A DNA stretch of 64,000 bases from contig CAJLMA010000006.1 in assembly GCA_905207705.1 (NCBI GenBank), forward strand, positions 1 through 64,000, in the 5' to 3' direction. The translations under genes were made by a program, and so were the position numbers. This document shows, piece by piece, positions 18,098 to 26,340 of this stretch. Positions within the stretch are counted from its first letter, which is position 1, and the number at the start of each line of letters is the position of its first letter. This stretch comes from an uncultured Prevotellaceae bacterium (GTDB lineage: Bacteria; Bacteroidota; Bacteroidia; Bacteroidales; Muribaculaceae). The notes under the pieces are model-generated. The model was not told the DNA's origin, searched no databases, and was given only the letters and a program-made list of their open reading frames with translations.

Positions 18098-18292
18098 TCA
18101 ACCACCGATAGGAGTATCCCATCCTTCTTCGGTGTAATCACCTGTATTGCCAACTCCATGGCCTTCGATTTCCACACCTCCGTCTGCTATCTCGGGATTC
18201 TCAAATATCGAAGCGCTACTCATGAAGCCGTTTTCGAGTTCTACCTCTTTTTGTTCCGTCTTAGGAGCAACATAATCTTTTTTCTTTTTCAT
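18098..18292 (-). CDS. Small acidic leader-like peptide
   Basis: A 64-residue protein with a basic start (MKKKKDYVAPK), a Glu-rich helix (TEQKEVELENGFMSSAS) and a Gly/Asp/Glu-rich C-terminus ending in TGDYTEEGWDTPIGG. It resembles a family of short Bacteroidales proteins, often beside fimbrillin-like genes, that begin 'MKKxYxxPxxExxExExxxGFM'; I recall these but know no assigned function. There is no signal peptide. Layout (conserved leader, variable Gly-rich tail) is like a modified-peptide precursor, but this is inference. The preceding frame starts with TTG, so ATG 18292 is used. Confidence 0.65.
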   Translation of the reverse strand: MKKKKDYVAPKTEQKEVELENGFMSSASIFENPEIADGGVEIEGHGVGNTGDYTEEGWDTPIGG

Positions 18293-18485
18293 AACCAATT
18301 TAAAAATTTGTTCATTAATAATAACTCGTTTGCACTACTGAGCCTCCCGGACATACCCGGGAACAAACTCCAATTCTCTCTCTTTTTCTTTACCCTACTA
18401 CTTTTTTTCTCCTCCTTGTAATATATCCATTTTAAGTTGTTTATATTATTAAAACTGTCATATTAAATTATCACGCCGAATGACG

Positions 18486-18528
18486 CATCATGAACCCGAA
18501 TTTCGCATTCCGTTCCCGGGACATGATG
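18486..18528 (-). terminator. Stem-loop after the wzc-like gene
   Basis: CATCATG (18486-18492) pairs with CATGATG (18522-18528), with an inner CCCG/CGGG pairing. It sits just past the stop at 18542 and may end the polysaccharide operon, but no T run follows. Positions 18299-18485 should contain the promoter of the small-peptide gene; no consensus pair was seen. Confidence 0.45.
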
Positions 18529-18541
18529 TCATGCGGTTGTG

Positions 18542-20911
18542 TCACGATTTTTTCTTATTTCCGTAACCGTATCCATAGCCATAGCCGTAACCATAGCCAT
18601 AGCCATAACCGTATCCGTAACCATAGCCGTAACCGCGTCTCTTGGGGTTGACACCGTTCAGCACGACAGCCATGTTGCGCAACTTGCCTTCGGCGTACAG
18701 TTTCTCGATGTCGGGCAACTGACGGCGGTCGAGACGGCCTGCACGCACGACAAATACTGTCAAGTCGGCAATGCGGTTGCTAATCGAAGCATCGGCCACA
18801 ACACCGACAGGCACGCTGTCGACAATCACATAGTCGTAACGGCCCCGCAGCGTCTCAATAAGCTCGTCAAGACGGCTGTCCATCAACAGCTCGGCAGGAT
18901 TGGGAGCCGACGAGCCAGCGGCTATCACATCCACGCCGTTCTCGTCGCGAATGATGTCGTCGACAGTCATCGATTGATCAACAAGATAGTTGGTGACACC
19001 CTTCTTACGCTTCTCGAAATAGTGGCTCAACGTGCCCTTGCGAATGTCGAGGTCGACAAGCACGACGCTCTTCTTGGCACGCACAAGGCTCATGGCCAAA
19101 TTATAGGAAATGAACGTCTTGCCTGCGCTCTCGTTAAACGAGGTGAAGGTGATGACCTGCTGCTTGTGGTCGCGACGTGTCATGAACGACATGTTGGTGC
19201 GCAAGATGCGGAACGACTCGGCCACAATGCCGTCGGTAGAGCTGTCCGACACGGGCAGCGCATTACGCTCCTTGTGCTTTGACACCTCCTTGTCGAGAGG
19301 AATCTCGCCGAGGAACGGCACGCTCAAGGCATCCTCGACATCCTTGCGCGAATGCACGCGGGTGTCGAGCGCACGGGCGGCAAGACAGCCGAGAGCAGGC
19401 AACACAAGCCCTATCAGCAAGCCCAGCAGCATGATGCGGTTGCGCTGCGGCGATATAGGCGCATTGCTGCCGTCGGCGCCGTCAATGACGCGGGCATTGT
19501 TGTCGGCCATGGCCTGCGACAAGGCATTCTCCTCGCGGCGGTTGAGCAAGAAGGTGTACAGAGATTCCTTGACCTTCTGCTGACGCTCTATCGAAAGCAG
19601 GTCGCGCTCCTTCTTGGGTATCGACAACACGCGGTCCTGCGCACGCATTTCGCGGCTCTGTGCGTCGTTGAGCTTCACTTCGAGGCTCACAATATAGTTG
19701 TCGACGGCGCGTATGATGGTCTGCTTCATCGAGCGCAGGGAGTTGTTAAGCTCTTCCACCACTGGGTTGTTGGAGCTGCTGTCGTCGGTGAGACGGTCGC
19801 GGCGCAACTTGGCAGTGTTGTACATGTTTATTTGCGACTCGATGTTCATGTCGCTTATACCCGTGTTGGCCGGAATCAAGTCGACCTCCTTGACAGGGTC
19901 GGTGAGATACTCCTTGATATAGTTGGCAAGCCGCAACTGCGTTTCCAGCTCCAGCGCGGCAGTATTGTACTTCTGCGCCTCGCCGCTGTACCGGCCGGCA
20001 GCCGACGAGATGTCGATAATCTGGTTGCTGCGCTTGAACGATTCGAGGTCCAGCTCCACGTTGCCAAGTTCGTTTTCAATGATTATCAACCGCTCATTGA
20101 TGAAATTGGCCGTGTTGATTGCCACTTGGTTCTTGTCCCTTATGGCTTCCTCGTTGTAGACCGTTATGAGCGTGTTGAGCATGTCCTCGGCACGCAGCGA
20201 CGACAAGTCTTGCAACGACATCGAGAGGATGGATGATTCCTCTGATTCCTGCTTGACGTCGAACATGCCCCTGTAATAAGCCACTACCGACTCAAGCGGC
20301 ATCTTCTGCACGTTAATCTGCTTTCCTATCCACTCGTCGGTATAGAAATTGGAGGGGGAGATGACCATGCGCATTCCCGGACGCACCTGCACGGTATCGT
20401 TCAAGGCAACGGTCTTGACCTCTTCGGGCGCATCGACCGACAGGCCTCCAACCTTTACCGACTTCTTGTCGACCGGCTCGACGGTGAGCGACAGATACAT
20501 GCCCGGCATGTCGTCGACAAAGCTCACCACGACAGGCGACAGGGTGTACAATTCATTGTAGCGCAATCCGTCCTCGATGCGATAGTTGACATCGGCATGG
20601 ACACGCTTCACAACTTCGCGCATGAGCCTCTTGGAACGGAACTGGTAAATCTCGTTGGCCACGTTCACCTTGTTGATGAAGTTGTCGTAGCGGTCGAGCC
20701 CTGCAGTGGATGTCTTGTTGGACGGATCTTTGATGATTACAGTGGCCGAACGGTAGTATATAAACGGCGACTTGGCATATTGATACCAAGCAATGCCGCC
20801 GCACACCAGCACTGAAATCAAAAACCATTGCCACTTCGAGACGAAGTAGGCAAATATGTCGACAAGGTTTACACCTTGATCCGACTTGTTGGCATTTGAA
20901 TTTTTATTCAT
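18542..20911 (-). CDS. wzc: Polysaccharide co-polymerase/tyrosine autokinase (Wzc-like)
   Basis: Inner-membrane BY-kinase that controls chain length and export of the polysaccharide. The 789 residues show a Wzz domain with a first membrane helix near residue 35, a long periplasmic coiled-coil region, and a GNVR-like segment. A second helix near residues 490-510 (NRIMLLGLLIGLVLPALG) precedes the kinase domain. Walker A is FNESAGKTF, Walker A' VVLVDLDIRKG and Walker B YVIVDSVPV. The tyrosine cluster that is autophosphorylated is replaced by a strict (GY)12-G tail followed by NKKKS. It is the last gene of the operon, 33 bp after the Wza-like gene. Confidence 0.93.
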   Translation of the reverse strand: MNKNSNANKSDQGVNLVDIFAYFVSKWQWFLISVLVCGGIAWYQYAKSPFIYYRSATVIIKDPSNKTSTAGLDRYDNFINKVNVANEIYQFRSKRLMREVVKRVHADVNYRIEDGLRYNELYTLSPVVVSFVDDMPGMYLSLTVEPVDKKSVKVGGLSVDAPEEVKTVALNDTVQVRPGMRMVISPSNFYTDEWIGKQINVQKMPLESVVAYYRGMFDVKQESEESSILSMSLQDLSSLRAEDMLNTLITVYNEEAIRDKNQVAINTANFINERLIIIENELGNVELDLESFKRSNQIIDISSAAGRYSGEAQKYNTAALELETQLRLANYIKEYLTDPVKEVDLIPANTGISDMNIESQINMYNTAKLRRDRLTDDSSSNNPVVEELNNSLRSMKQTIIRAVDNYIVSLEVKLNDAQSREMRAQDRVLSIPKKERDLLSIERQQKVKESLYTFLLNRREENALSQAMADNNARVIDGADGSNAPISPQRNRIMLLGLLIGLVLPALGCLAARALDTRVHSRKDVEDALSVPFLGEIPLDKEVSKHKERNALPVSDSSTDGIVAESFRILRTNMSFMTRRDHKQQVITFTSFNESAGKTFISYNLAMSLVRAKKSVVLVDLDIRKGTLSHYFEKRKKGVTNYLVDQSMTVDDIIRDENGVDVIAAGSSAPNPAELLMDSRLDELIETLRGRYDYVIVDSVPVGVVADASISNRIADLTVFVVRAGRLDRRQLPDIEKLYAEGKLRNMAVVLNGVNPKRRGYGYGYGYGYGYGYGYGYGYGYGYGNKKKS
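18560..18634 (-). repeat. Gly-Tyr codon tandem repeat at the end of wzc
   Basis: Twelve Gly-Tyr dipeptide units encoded by a 6-bp repeat (GGN TAY) of slightly varying codons. The unit is in frame, so gain or loss of repeats would change the number of phosphorylatable tyrosines without a frameshift. Confidence 0.9.
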
Positions 20912-20944
20912 GTAAATATCAGGTTATTGAATTTCGAGATGGAA

Positions 20945-21739
20945 TCACTTCGTAGCCCAGATAATCGTGCATACGACCGAAGCGACCGAAATAAGCGTGG
21001 TTGCAATCTGCCAGCCGCGCTCCTCATTGTCTTTCTTCTTGTACTTGGGCACTACATACACGATGTCGTTCTGTTGCAGGTAGAAACAAGGCGATTCAAA
21101 GAGATCGGTGGAACGCAGGTCGTTGACATACATCTTGCGCTCGCCGTTCTCCTCGCGAATCACCGTCACGCGGTCGATCCGAGCCGAAGCCGACAAGTCT
21201 CCGGCATTGGCGATAGCCTCAAGGAGAGTTATGCGGTCGCCCTTGACGCTGAAAGTGCCGTTGCGCGGCACTGCGCCCAGCACGGTGTACTTGAAATTGA
21301 GGAACTCGATCGACACCATCGGGTCGTTCATGTAGCTGCCCTCTATCAACTTGTCCTTAATCAATTGCTGCACCTCGCTCACCTTCAATCCGGCCACATG
21401 CAGCTTGCCGAGAATCGGGAAGTCGATATACCCTTCGGTATCGACACGGTAACCCTGTTCGGACACCTTTGCCGCGCTCTCCGAAGATGTCACGCTGCCA
21501 TCGGCGCCCACGTTGAACAGCCCTCCGTAGATGTTGAAGGGAATCGCAAGTTCCTGATTTTTGCAACTCACGGTGATACTCAGGCGGTCGTCGCACTGCA
21601 CCGTAGCTTCATACTTTTCATCAATCGGGTAGTCCACACCCGGGTCCATATCTTGCAGATACACGATGTTCTTGCTTGAATTGCAAGACACCATCAGCAA
21701 GCAGGCGATGAAACTTGTCAATACAAATAGCTTGTTCAT
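20945..21739 (-). CDS. wza: Polysaccharide export lipoprotein (Wza-like)
   Basis: Outer-membrane export channel component of the Wza/BexD family. The 264 residues start with a lipoprotein signal (LLMVSC, Cys19). A polysaccharide-export domain with YRVDTEGYIDFPILGKLHVAG follows, then an SLBB-type soluble domain (YTVLGAVPRNGTF). A C-terminal hydrophobic segment (IATTLISVASVVCTIIW) is typical of Bacteroidetes members. It lies immediately upstream of the Wzc partner. The two form the trans-envelope export machine. Confidence 0.92.
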   Translation of the reverse strand: MNKLFVLTSFIACLLMVSCNSSKNIVYLQDMDPGVDYPIDEKYEATVQCDDRLSITVSCKNQELAIPFNIYGGLFNVGADGSVTSSESAAKVSEQGYRVDTEGYIDFPILGKLHVAGLKVSEVQQLIKDKLIEGSYMNDPMVSIEFLNFKYTVLGAVPRNGTFSVKGDRITLLEAIANAGDLSASARIDRVTVIREENGERKMYVNDLRSTDLFESPCFYLQQNDIVYVVPKYKKKDNEERGWQIATTLISVASVVCTIIWATK

Positions 21740-21757
21740 TCTTTTTTAATATTTTGT

Positions 21758-22654
21758 TTAAGATTCTTTATTAGACAACTCGCTGAAGCACAACAGTGCG
21801 GCATCGGTATCGGGACGGCATTCGAGCGTTCCAACCGTAACCAGTCCGGCCAGCCGTGCAAGCGTGTCGCACAAGCCGTCATATAACCGGCGGTCACTGT
21901 TCACTACCGAGCAGCCGGGATAGAGCGCGACAAAGGCATCTACGCCGTCGCGCTTGATGAAGCGATTGGACGGAGCCTGCCGCAGACGCGCCATTCCGCC
22001 TATGGGGAACGCCAAGTTCTTGTAGCAAGGTGTCTTGCCGCTCCACGGAGTACCATAAGCAAAGGCGATGCCGTCGATTATCCTGATGGCAGGGCTGTCG
22101 TCGTTGAGAAGCTCGCAACCGGCCACGGCCTTCTGCCACAACGAGGCATGGGTGCTCTTGCCTGTGCCACTCTTGCCCATGAAAAGATAAGCCTTGCCTC
22201 CCACATGCACTGCCGAGGCATGAATCAATACGCCGCCATTGAGAAGCACAGCCTGGGCAAATGCCATGCGCAGCAGCAGCCCTATGACCTGCCCGGCCTG
22301 GGCATCATCCATGCGCACCACGGCACGCGATGTCAAGAAGTCGGTCGTCGACTCCATTTCATGCACCGGCCCGCCGGGAGTACGGCCTATGCGCAACCGA
22401 TAGCGTCCGTCGGGAGTCGAGAAGAGCCTCATCATCCCCATTCCGCTTGCCGCCATGTCGACAAGCCTCAACGGCACGTCGGGCAACATCTCGCCGGCAG
22501 GGAGCAGCGTCAAGTCGAGCAATTTCCCATCCTGCGGACAATCGTCGCACAGGAACGGCTCAAACGAAGGCAGCATCGACCGAATGTCGATGGCTTCGGC
22601 GACATGCAGGCACAATAAGAATCCGGCCACGCGAAAATTATAATCAAAAATCAT
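21758..22654 (-). CDS. HPr-kinase-like protein (HprK-related)
   Basis: A 298-residue P-loop protein related to the C-terminal kinase domain of HPr kinase/phosphorylase. It has Walker A MGKSGTGKST near residue 159, the acidic NDDSPAI motif near 184, and GTPWSGKTP near 201. The usual HPr kinase N-terminal domain is absent. Relatives ('HprK-related kinases') occur with PqqD and nucleotidyltransferase-like proteins in putative peptide-modification or polysaccharide loci (family knowledge). Start ATG 22654 overlaps the upstream stop by 4 bp (ATGA), whereas the longer frame would overlap by 180 bp. The substrate is unknown; a PqqD-bound peptide is one possibility. Confidence 0.85.
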   Translation of the reverse strand: MIFDYNFRVAGFLLCLHVAEAIDIRSMLPSFEPFLCDDCPQDGKLLDLTLLPAGEMLPDVPLRLVDMAASGMGMMRLFSTPDGRYRLRIGRTPGGPVHEMESTTDFLTSRAVVRMDDAQAGQVIGLLLRMAFAQAVLLNGGVLIHASAVHVGGKAYLFMGKSGTGKSTHASLWQKAVAGCELLNDDSPAIRIIDGIAFAYGTPWSGKTPCYKNLAFPIGGMARLRQAPSNRFIKRDGVDAFVALYPGCSVVNSDRRLYDGLCDTLARLAGLVTVGTLECRPDTDAALLCFSELSNKES

Positions 22655-23742
22655 CTGAATTGTCCTTTTAATAATGTCATGAATGTCCAGAACGCCTCGG
22701 CCGGAGCATACCGGCACGAGAATCTCACATTGCGCAAGAACGATTGCGACGTGTACACCTTGCGTGAAAATATCGTCCGCGACTGGCCGGCACGGTCGGA
22801 AGCATACTGTCCGAAGTTGCCTCCGTTCCATATGATGTCGAGCAGCGGGCGCGTAGACGGGGCTACGGCCGGATAAGGCAAATCCTGCCTGCTCAATCCC
22901 ATATGGCTCACAAGCGAGGCATTAAGCAACATGCTCCACCGCTTCAGTCCCACACGGTCGCAAACACGCTTCATCTCGTCCGCATCGACATTCCCTATCA
23001 ACTTGTGGCAGGCACGCGCCATGTCGCACAACTGGCGCAGGCCTATGCCGAGCCCGAAAGCATGTTTCAAGATGTGAGTGTTCAGCAGCAGCAAGTTGAG
23101 AGTGGGCGACGGAATGACAGCCTCGATCTTGCAGCCGTCAAAGTCGAGCGTCGCCGGCTCAAAGCCATCTTTGCGCTCCAACTGCTTAAGATAACGGCTT
23201 GTGAACGGGCTTGACAAGTCGAGCAGCTGCCCGTGATGCTCCACATGGATTCCTTTCCACTTGTAGAACACGCTGTCGTCGGCCTTGCTCTTCACCTCGC
23301 AACCATGCGCCTTTATCAGGCGGATGGCACGCTTGCGGTCGTTGCTCTCGGGGAAATAGAAATCTATGTCGCCACACTCGCGCAGCATCGGCGTTTCATA
23401 GAACGCGGCTACCCCCTGCCCTTTTTGCAACACGGGAGTAAGCCCATTGCCGCAGAACAAGGCATACAACTCGGCAAGGACGCGGTTCATCTTGCGGTTC
23501 TTGCGCTCGATGCCGTCGACCGCTGTCACCCACTGCAGCAACATGTCCTCGTGGGGCAACAGCTCCTCGGGGATGAAGCTCAAGCCGTGGTAGACGATTC
23601 CCGTGACCGTCTGGCAGCGAGCCATGCGGAAGACGTTGCTCCAGCTATCGCCCGTCGTGCGGAACATGGAGAGGTCGTCGGGACACTTCTCCCACAAGCC
23701 GGCCTGCAGCAAGGCCAGCAATATTTCCCTGTCCCTGTTCAC
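22651..23742 (-). CDS. Nucleotidyltransferase-fold protein (NTP_transf_5-like)
   Basis: A 363-residue protein of the uncharacterised nucleotidyltransferase family found with HprK-related kinases and PqqD. The polymerase-beta-like catalytic strand reads LRECGDIDFYF, preceded by a TPVLQKGQGVAAFY segment; the GDID pair supplies two metal-binding aspartates. A long helical C-terminal half follows. I chose GTG 23742, which overlaps the upstream TGA by 4 bp (GTGA) and gives a family-like start (NRDREILLALLQAGLW). An ATG at 23769 (31-bp overlap) is the alternative. It may nucleotidylate a peptide or sugar acceptor; no function is established. Confidence 0.8.
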   Translation of the reverse strand: MNRDREILLALLQAGLWEKCPDDLSMFRTTGDSWSNVFRMARCQTVTGIVYHGLSFIPEELLPHEDMLLQWVTAVDGIERKNRKMNRVLAELYALFCGNGLTPVLQKGQGVAAFYETPMLRECGDIDFYFPESNDRKRAIRLIKAHGCEVKSKADDSVFYKWKGIHVEHHGQLLDLSSPFTSRYLKQLERKDGFEPATLDFDGCKIEAVIPSPTLNLLLLNTHILKHAFGLGIGLRQLCDMARACHKLIGNVDADEMKRVCDRVGLKRWSMLLNASLVSHMGLSRQDLPYPAVAPSTRPLLDIIWNGGNFGQYASDRAGQSRTIFSRKVYTSQSFLRNVRFSCRYAPAEAFWTFMTLLKGQFR

Positions 23743-25169
23743 CCGGTAATCAATCCATATTCTCTCCACTCGGATAACTGACGCTCAACATCGGACAAAG
23801 CCGTAGACTTGTCTACGTCGTATTCCTCGCACAGCCTGTCGGCCAACTCCTCGGGCGTAGCGTCGTGACTTTCCAGTTGCCGCCACAATTGCGCGGCAGT
23901 CTCGTTGAGAGTGAACACGTTGCTCAAGTTGACATTCTTGGAGCAAGTGTCAACCACCATGTACTTGGAACCTAATTTTCTTAGCTTCAAGCCATTTTTT
24001 ATCATTCTATCAAATATCATTTCTGGTTCTTTCTCCAAATATCTCTCTTCGACGAGCGAAGAATATATCTTGCCATATTCGTCCAGCATCTTCTCCTTGG
24101 AAAACATGTCATTGTATCGTTGAAGTGCATTGGCCGAGTAAGTATTATAGGTTTCTTCTGATTCGGTAATCTTCATTATAGCTTTCGCAAGAGCCTCGGG
24201 ATTCTCGGTCTCGACATTAATACCCGAATATCCGTCCTTGTTCACCCAAGGCACACCCGACCCTTCGATATTGGTGGCAACCACCGGCTTGCCGCACGAC
24301 ATGGCCTCGATCTGTACCATTCCGAAAGCCTCGGTTTTCCATATCGAGCTTAGGCAAAACACGTCGCAAGCCCCGTAATAATCGTTAACCTTGCCGTCGG
24401 GGACATAGCCGAGCATTACCACCTTGTCTTGAAAATTGTTTTCCTTGATCTGTTGATCAAGCTGCGCACGCAACGGCCCGGTACCGCCTATCAGCACCAC
24501 ATAGTCGTCGCCCAGCGAGCGAGCCGCGTCTATCAGGTACTTGAAGCCCTTGTACTCGACCAGCCGTCCAAGCGCGAACACGATTTTGCGGCCTGCATAC
24601 TTCGCCCTTATGGCTTTCACGCCCTCGGGGTCGGGATTGACCTTGCTCACGCCCAAAGGCACAGTCGTCATCTTGTCCTTGACCTTCTGCAAGAATGGCG
24701 ACTTGTCGAGATAAACGGGCGACGTGCCAATTATCACGTCGGCGCGGTTTATGAGCCACGTCTGCAACGGCTTATAGAACTTCAACAACGTTTTCTGGCG
24801 CAATATGTCGCTATGCCAGTGCAAAACCACCTTTCCCTTGTACCCCGACAGGAAAAGAGCCAGATTGGCCATCGGGTTGGGACAATGGATGTGAATAATG
24901 TCGTAGCGGTTGCATATTTTCCTCAATTTGCCAATCATCGCCGGCGATATCGACACAGAATTACTGTGCCAGACCGACGGTGTGGCATAAATGTGCCCGT
25001 ACTTGTTCAATTTCGTCATGCCGGGTTTTCCTGTAGCAATGCACAACAAGTCGCATGTGATGTCACGGCTTGAAAAATCTTCAACTATGTCCAAGATTGC
25101 TTTTTCCATTCCTCCGTTGAATGGATAAAATTTTCCTAAATGTAAAATCATTGTTCTATAACTCGACAT
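23739..25169 (-). CDS. GT4 glycosyltransferase fused to a C-terminal PqqD domain
   Basis: A 476-residue fusion. Residues 1-380 are a GT-B, family 4 glycosyltransferase: MILHLGKFYPFNGGMEKA start, HWHSD, the FALGRLVEYKGF donor site, and EAFGMVQIEAMSCGKPVV with the E-x7-E motif. Residues about 390-476 are a PqqD-type domain (KLRKLGSKYMVVD, VFTLNETAAQLWRQLE, LCEEYDV), a winged-helix module that binds leader peptides in RiPP pathways. The reading frame is continuous, with no sign of a frameshift. It is the head of the PqqD / nucleotidyltransferase / HprK-like trio. A glycosyltransferase guided by a peptide-recognition domain is the simplest reading, by inference. Confidence 0.85.
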   Translation of the reverse strand: MSSYRTMILHLGKFYPFNGGMEKAILDIVEDFSSRDITCDLLCIATGKPGMTKLNKYGHIYATPSVWHSNSVSISPAMIGKLRKICNRYDIIHIHCPNPMANLALFLSGYKGKVVLHWHSDILRQKTLLKFYKPLQTWLINRADVIIGTSPVYLDKSPFLQKVKDKMTTVPLGVSKVNPDPEGVKAIRAKYAGRKIVFALGRLVEYKGFKYLIDAARSLGDDYVVLIGGTGPLRAQLDQQIKENNFQDKVVMLGYVPDGKVNDYYGACDVFCLSSIWKTEAFGMVQIEAMSCGKPVVATNIEGSGVPWVNKDGYSGINVETENPEALAKAIMKITESEETYNTYSANALQRYNDMFSKEKMLDEYGKIYSSLVEERYLEKEPEMIFDRMIKNGLKLRKLGSKYMVVDTCSKNVNLSNVFTLNETAAQLWRQLESHDATPEELADRLCEEYDVDKSTALSDVERQLSEWREYGLITG

Positions 25170-25177
25170 ATTAACAC

Positions 25178-26299
25178 TTATCCTTTACTATCAAGCAACA
25201 TTGCGAAAAGCTCCTGCCACGACCGTGCTTCGGGCTTGCCGACATGAGCTGCCGGCTGGGCATGAAAGCAGCTATTGTCGCCGCTAAGGGCTTTTTTCAT
25301 CAATGATTCCAATACATCGGGCCGGTTCACGTCGAAAAAAGCCACTTTGGCGCATCCGGCTGATGTCCCGTGGGCATACGGGCAGTCGGCGACAATCATC
25401 GGCTTGCCCGTTGCTCCAAATTCACTTATCGGCAACCCCCAAGTCTCCACCTTTGACGGGAACACAAGACAATCGGCCGCCTTGTAATATCCATATAATC
25501 TTGACTTGCTCATGTATCCGGCAAAGTCGATTGAATCGACATTGCCCCACTTGCCGTACAGCCAGCGGGTGTAACGGTTCTCCTTGCCCGAGAGCGTCAC
25601 AACGGCCTTGAACACCCCTTTGCCCACCTCGCTTTCCAGCCTTGCGGCGGCCTCGCACAGAGCCTCAAAGTTCTTGTGGCAGTCGGGAGCCGACGGGAAG
25701 AAGAAAGTGTAACAAGGCAATTCGACCTTGTCGGCAACCACGTCGACAGGCATCTGTTCGGGAGGGGCGACGATAAAACGCGACTTGTCGACATTGAGCA
25801 TCTTGCTCAACCCGTCCCTGAACCACGGCTGCTGCACCACGAGATAGCAGTTGCGGTGCACGTTGATGCGATAGGCAAACCGCGTCAACAACGAGAACAA
25901 CGCTATCTTGTAATTGAAATAGAAGTCGAGCAGCCGTCTCTTGTAGAACGGGAACGACGTCTGGCAATACACGGCCTGCCTGCGCGCATTGACTCGCGGC
26001 GTGGTGTCGTGCAGCGACAACCACAAGTCGGCCTCGGGCAACTGCCGTGAGATGCGGTGCATGGTGACATACTCGCACCACAACCGCCGCGACCAGCTCT
26101 TGATAACGTCGGGCAACTCGATGTACTCTATGCCAGGGAAATCGACAAGCTCGCGCTTGTGGACCAATGCCACCACCTTGAAGCGTTTTTCGGCCACGGC
26201 CGATGAAAGGTAACGCAGGCAATCGCGCAAGATTGTCAACGTGCCACCCTGCCTCAACCCAACGGCCGAAATCACAATCAATGGTACTTTATTCAACAT
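25178..26299 (-). CDS. GT4-type glycosyltransferase
   Basis: A 373-residue GT-B glycosyltransferase, likely adding a sugar to the polysaccharide repeat on the cytoplasmic membrane. An N-terminal SAVGLRQGGTLTILRD loop is seen, and the C-terminal domain carries FPSKVETWGLPISEFGATGKPMI (E-x7-E-like). A basic amphipathic stretch (WSRRLWCEYVTMHRISRQL) may contact the membrane. It lies 8 bp upstream of the PqqD fusion gene, in the operon. The donor and acceptor sugars cannot be predicted. Confidence 0.88.
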   Translation of the reverse strand: MLNKVPLIVISAVGLRQGGTLTILRDCLRYLSSAVAEKRFKVVALVHKRELVDFPGIEYIELPDVIKSWSRRLWCEYVTMHRISRQLPEADLWLSLHDTTPRVNARRQAVYCQTSFPFYKRRLLDFYFNYKIALFSLLTRFAYRINVHRNCYLVVQQPWFRDGLSKMLNVDKSRFIVAPPEQMPVDVVADKVELPCYTFFFPSAPDCHKNFEALCEAAARLESEVGKGVFKAVVTLSGKENRYTRWLYGKWGNVDSIDFAGYMSKSRLYGYYKAADCLVFPSKVETWGLPISEFGATGKPMIVADCPYAHGTSAGCAKVAFFDVNRPDVLESLMKKALSGDNSCFHAQPAAHVGKPEARSWQELFAMLLDSKG

Positions 26300-26340
26300 G
26301 TAAAATCAAGATAATCCAAACACTATTCACAATTGTCCTG

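Noticed and set aside
19352..20236. 294-codon plus-strand ORF
   Set aside because: Antisense shadow of the Wzc-like gene, caused by GC-rich codons.
18098..25169. Lasso-peptide biosynthesis cluster
   Set aside because: PqqD and HPr-kinase-like genes are found in some lasso clusters, but no asparagine-synthetase-like cyclase (C) and no transglutaminase-type protease (B2) are present.
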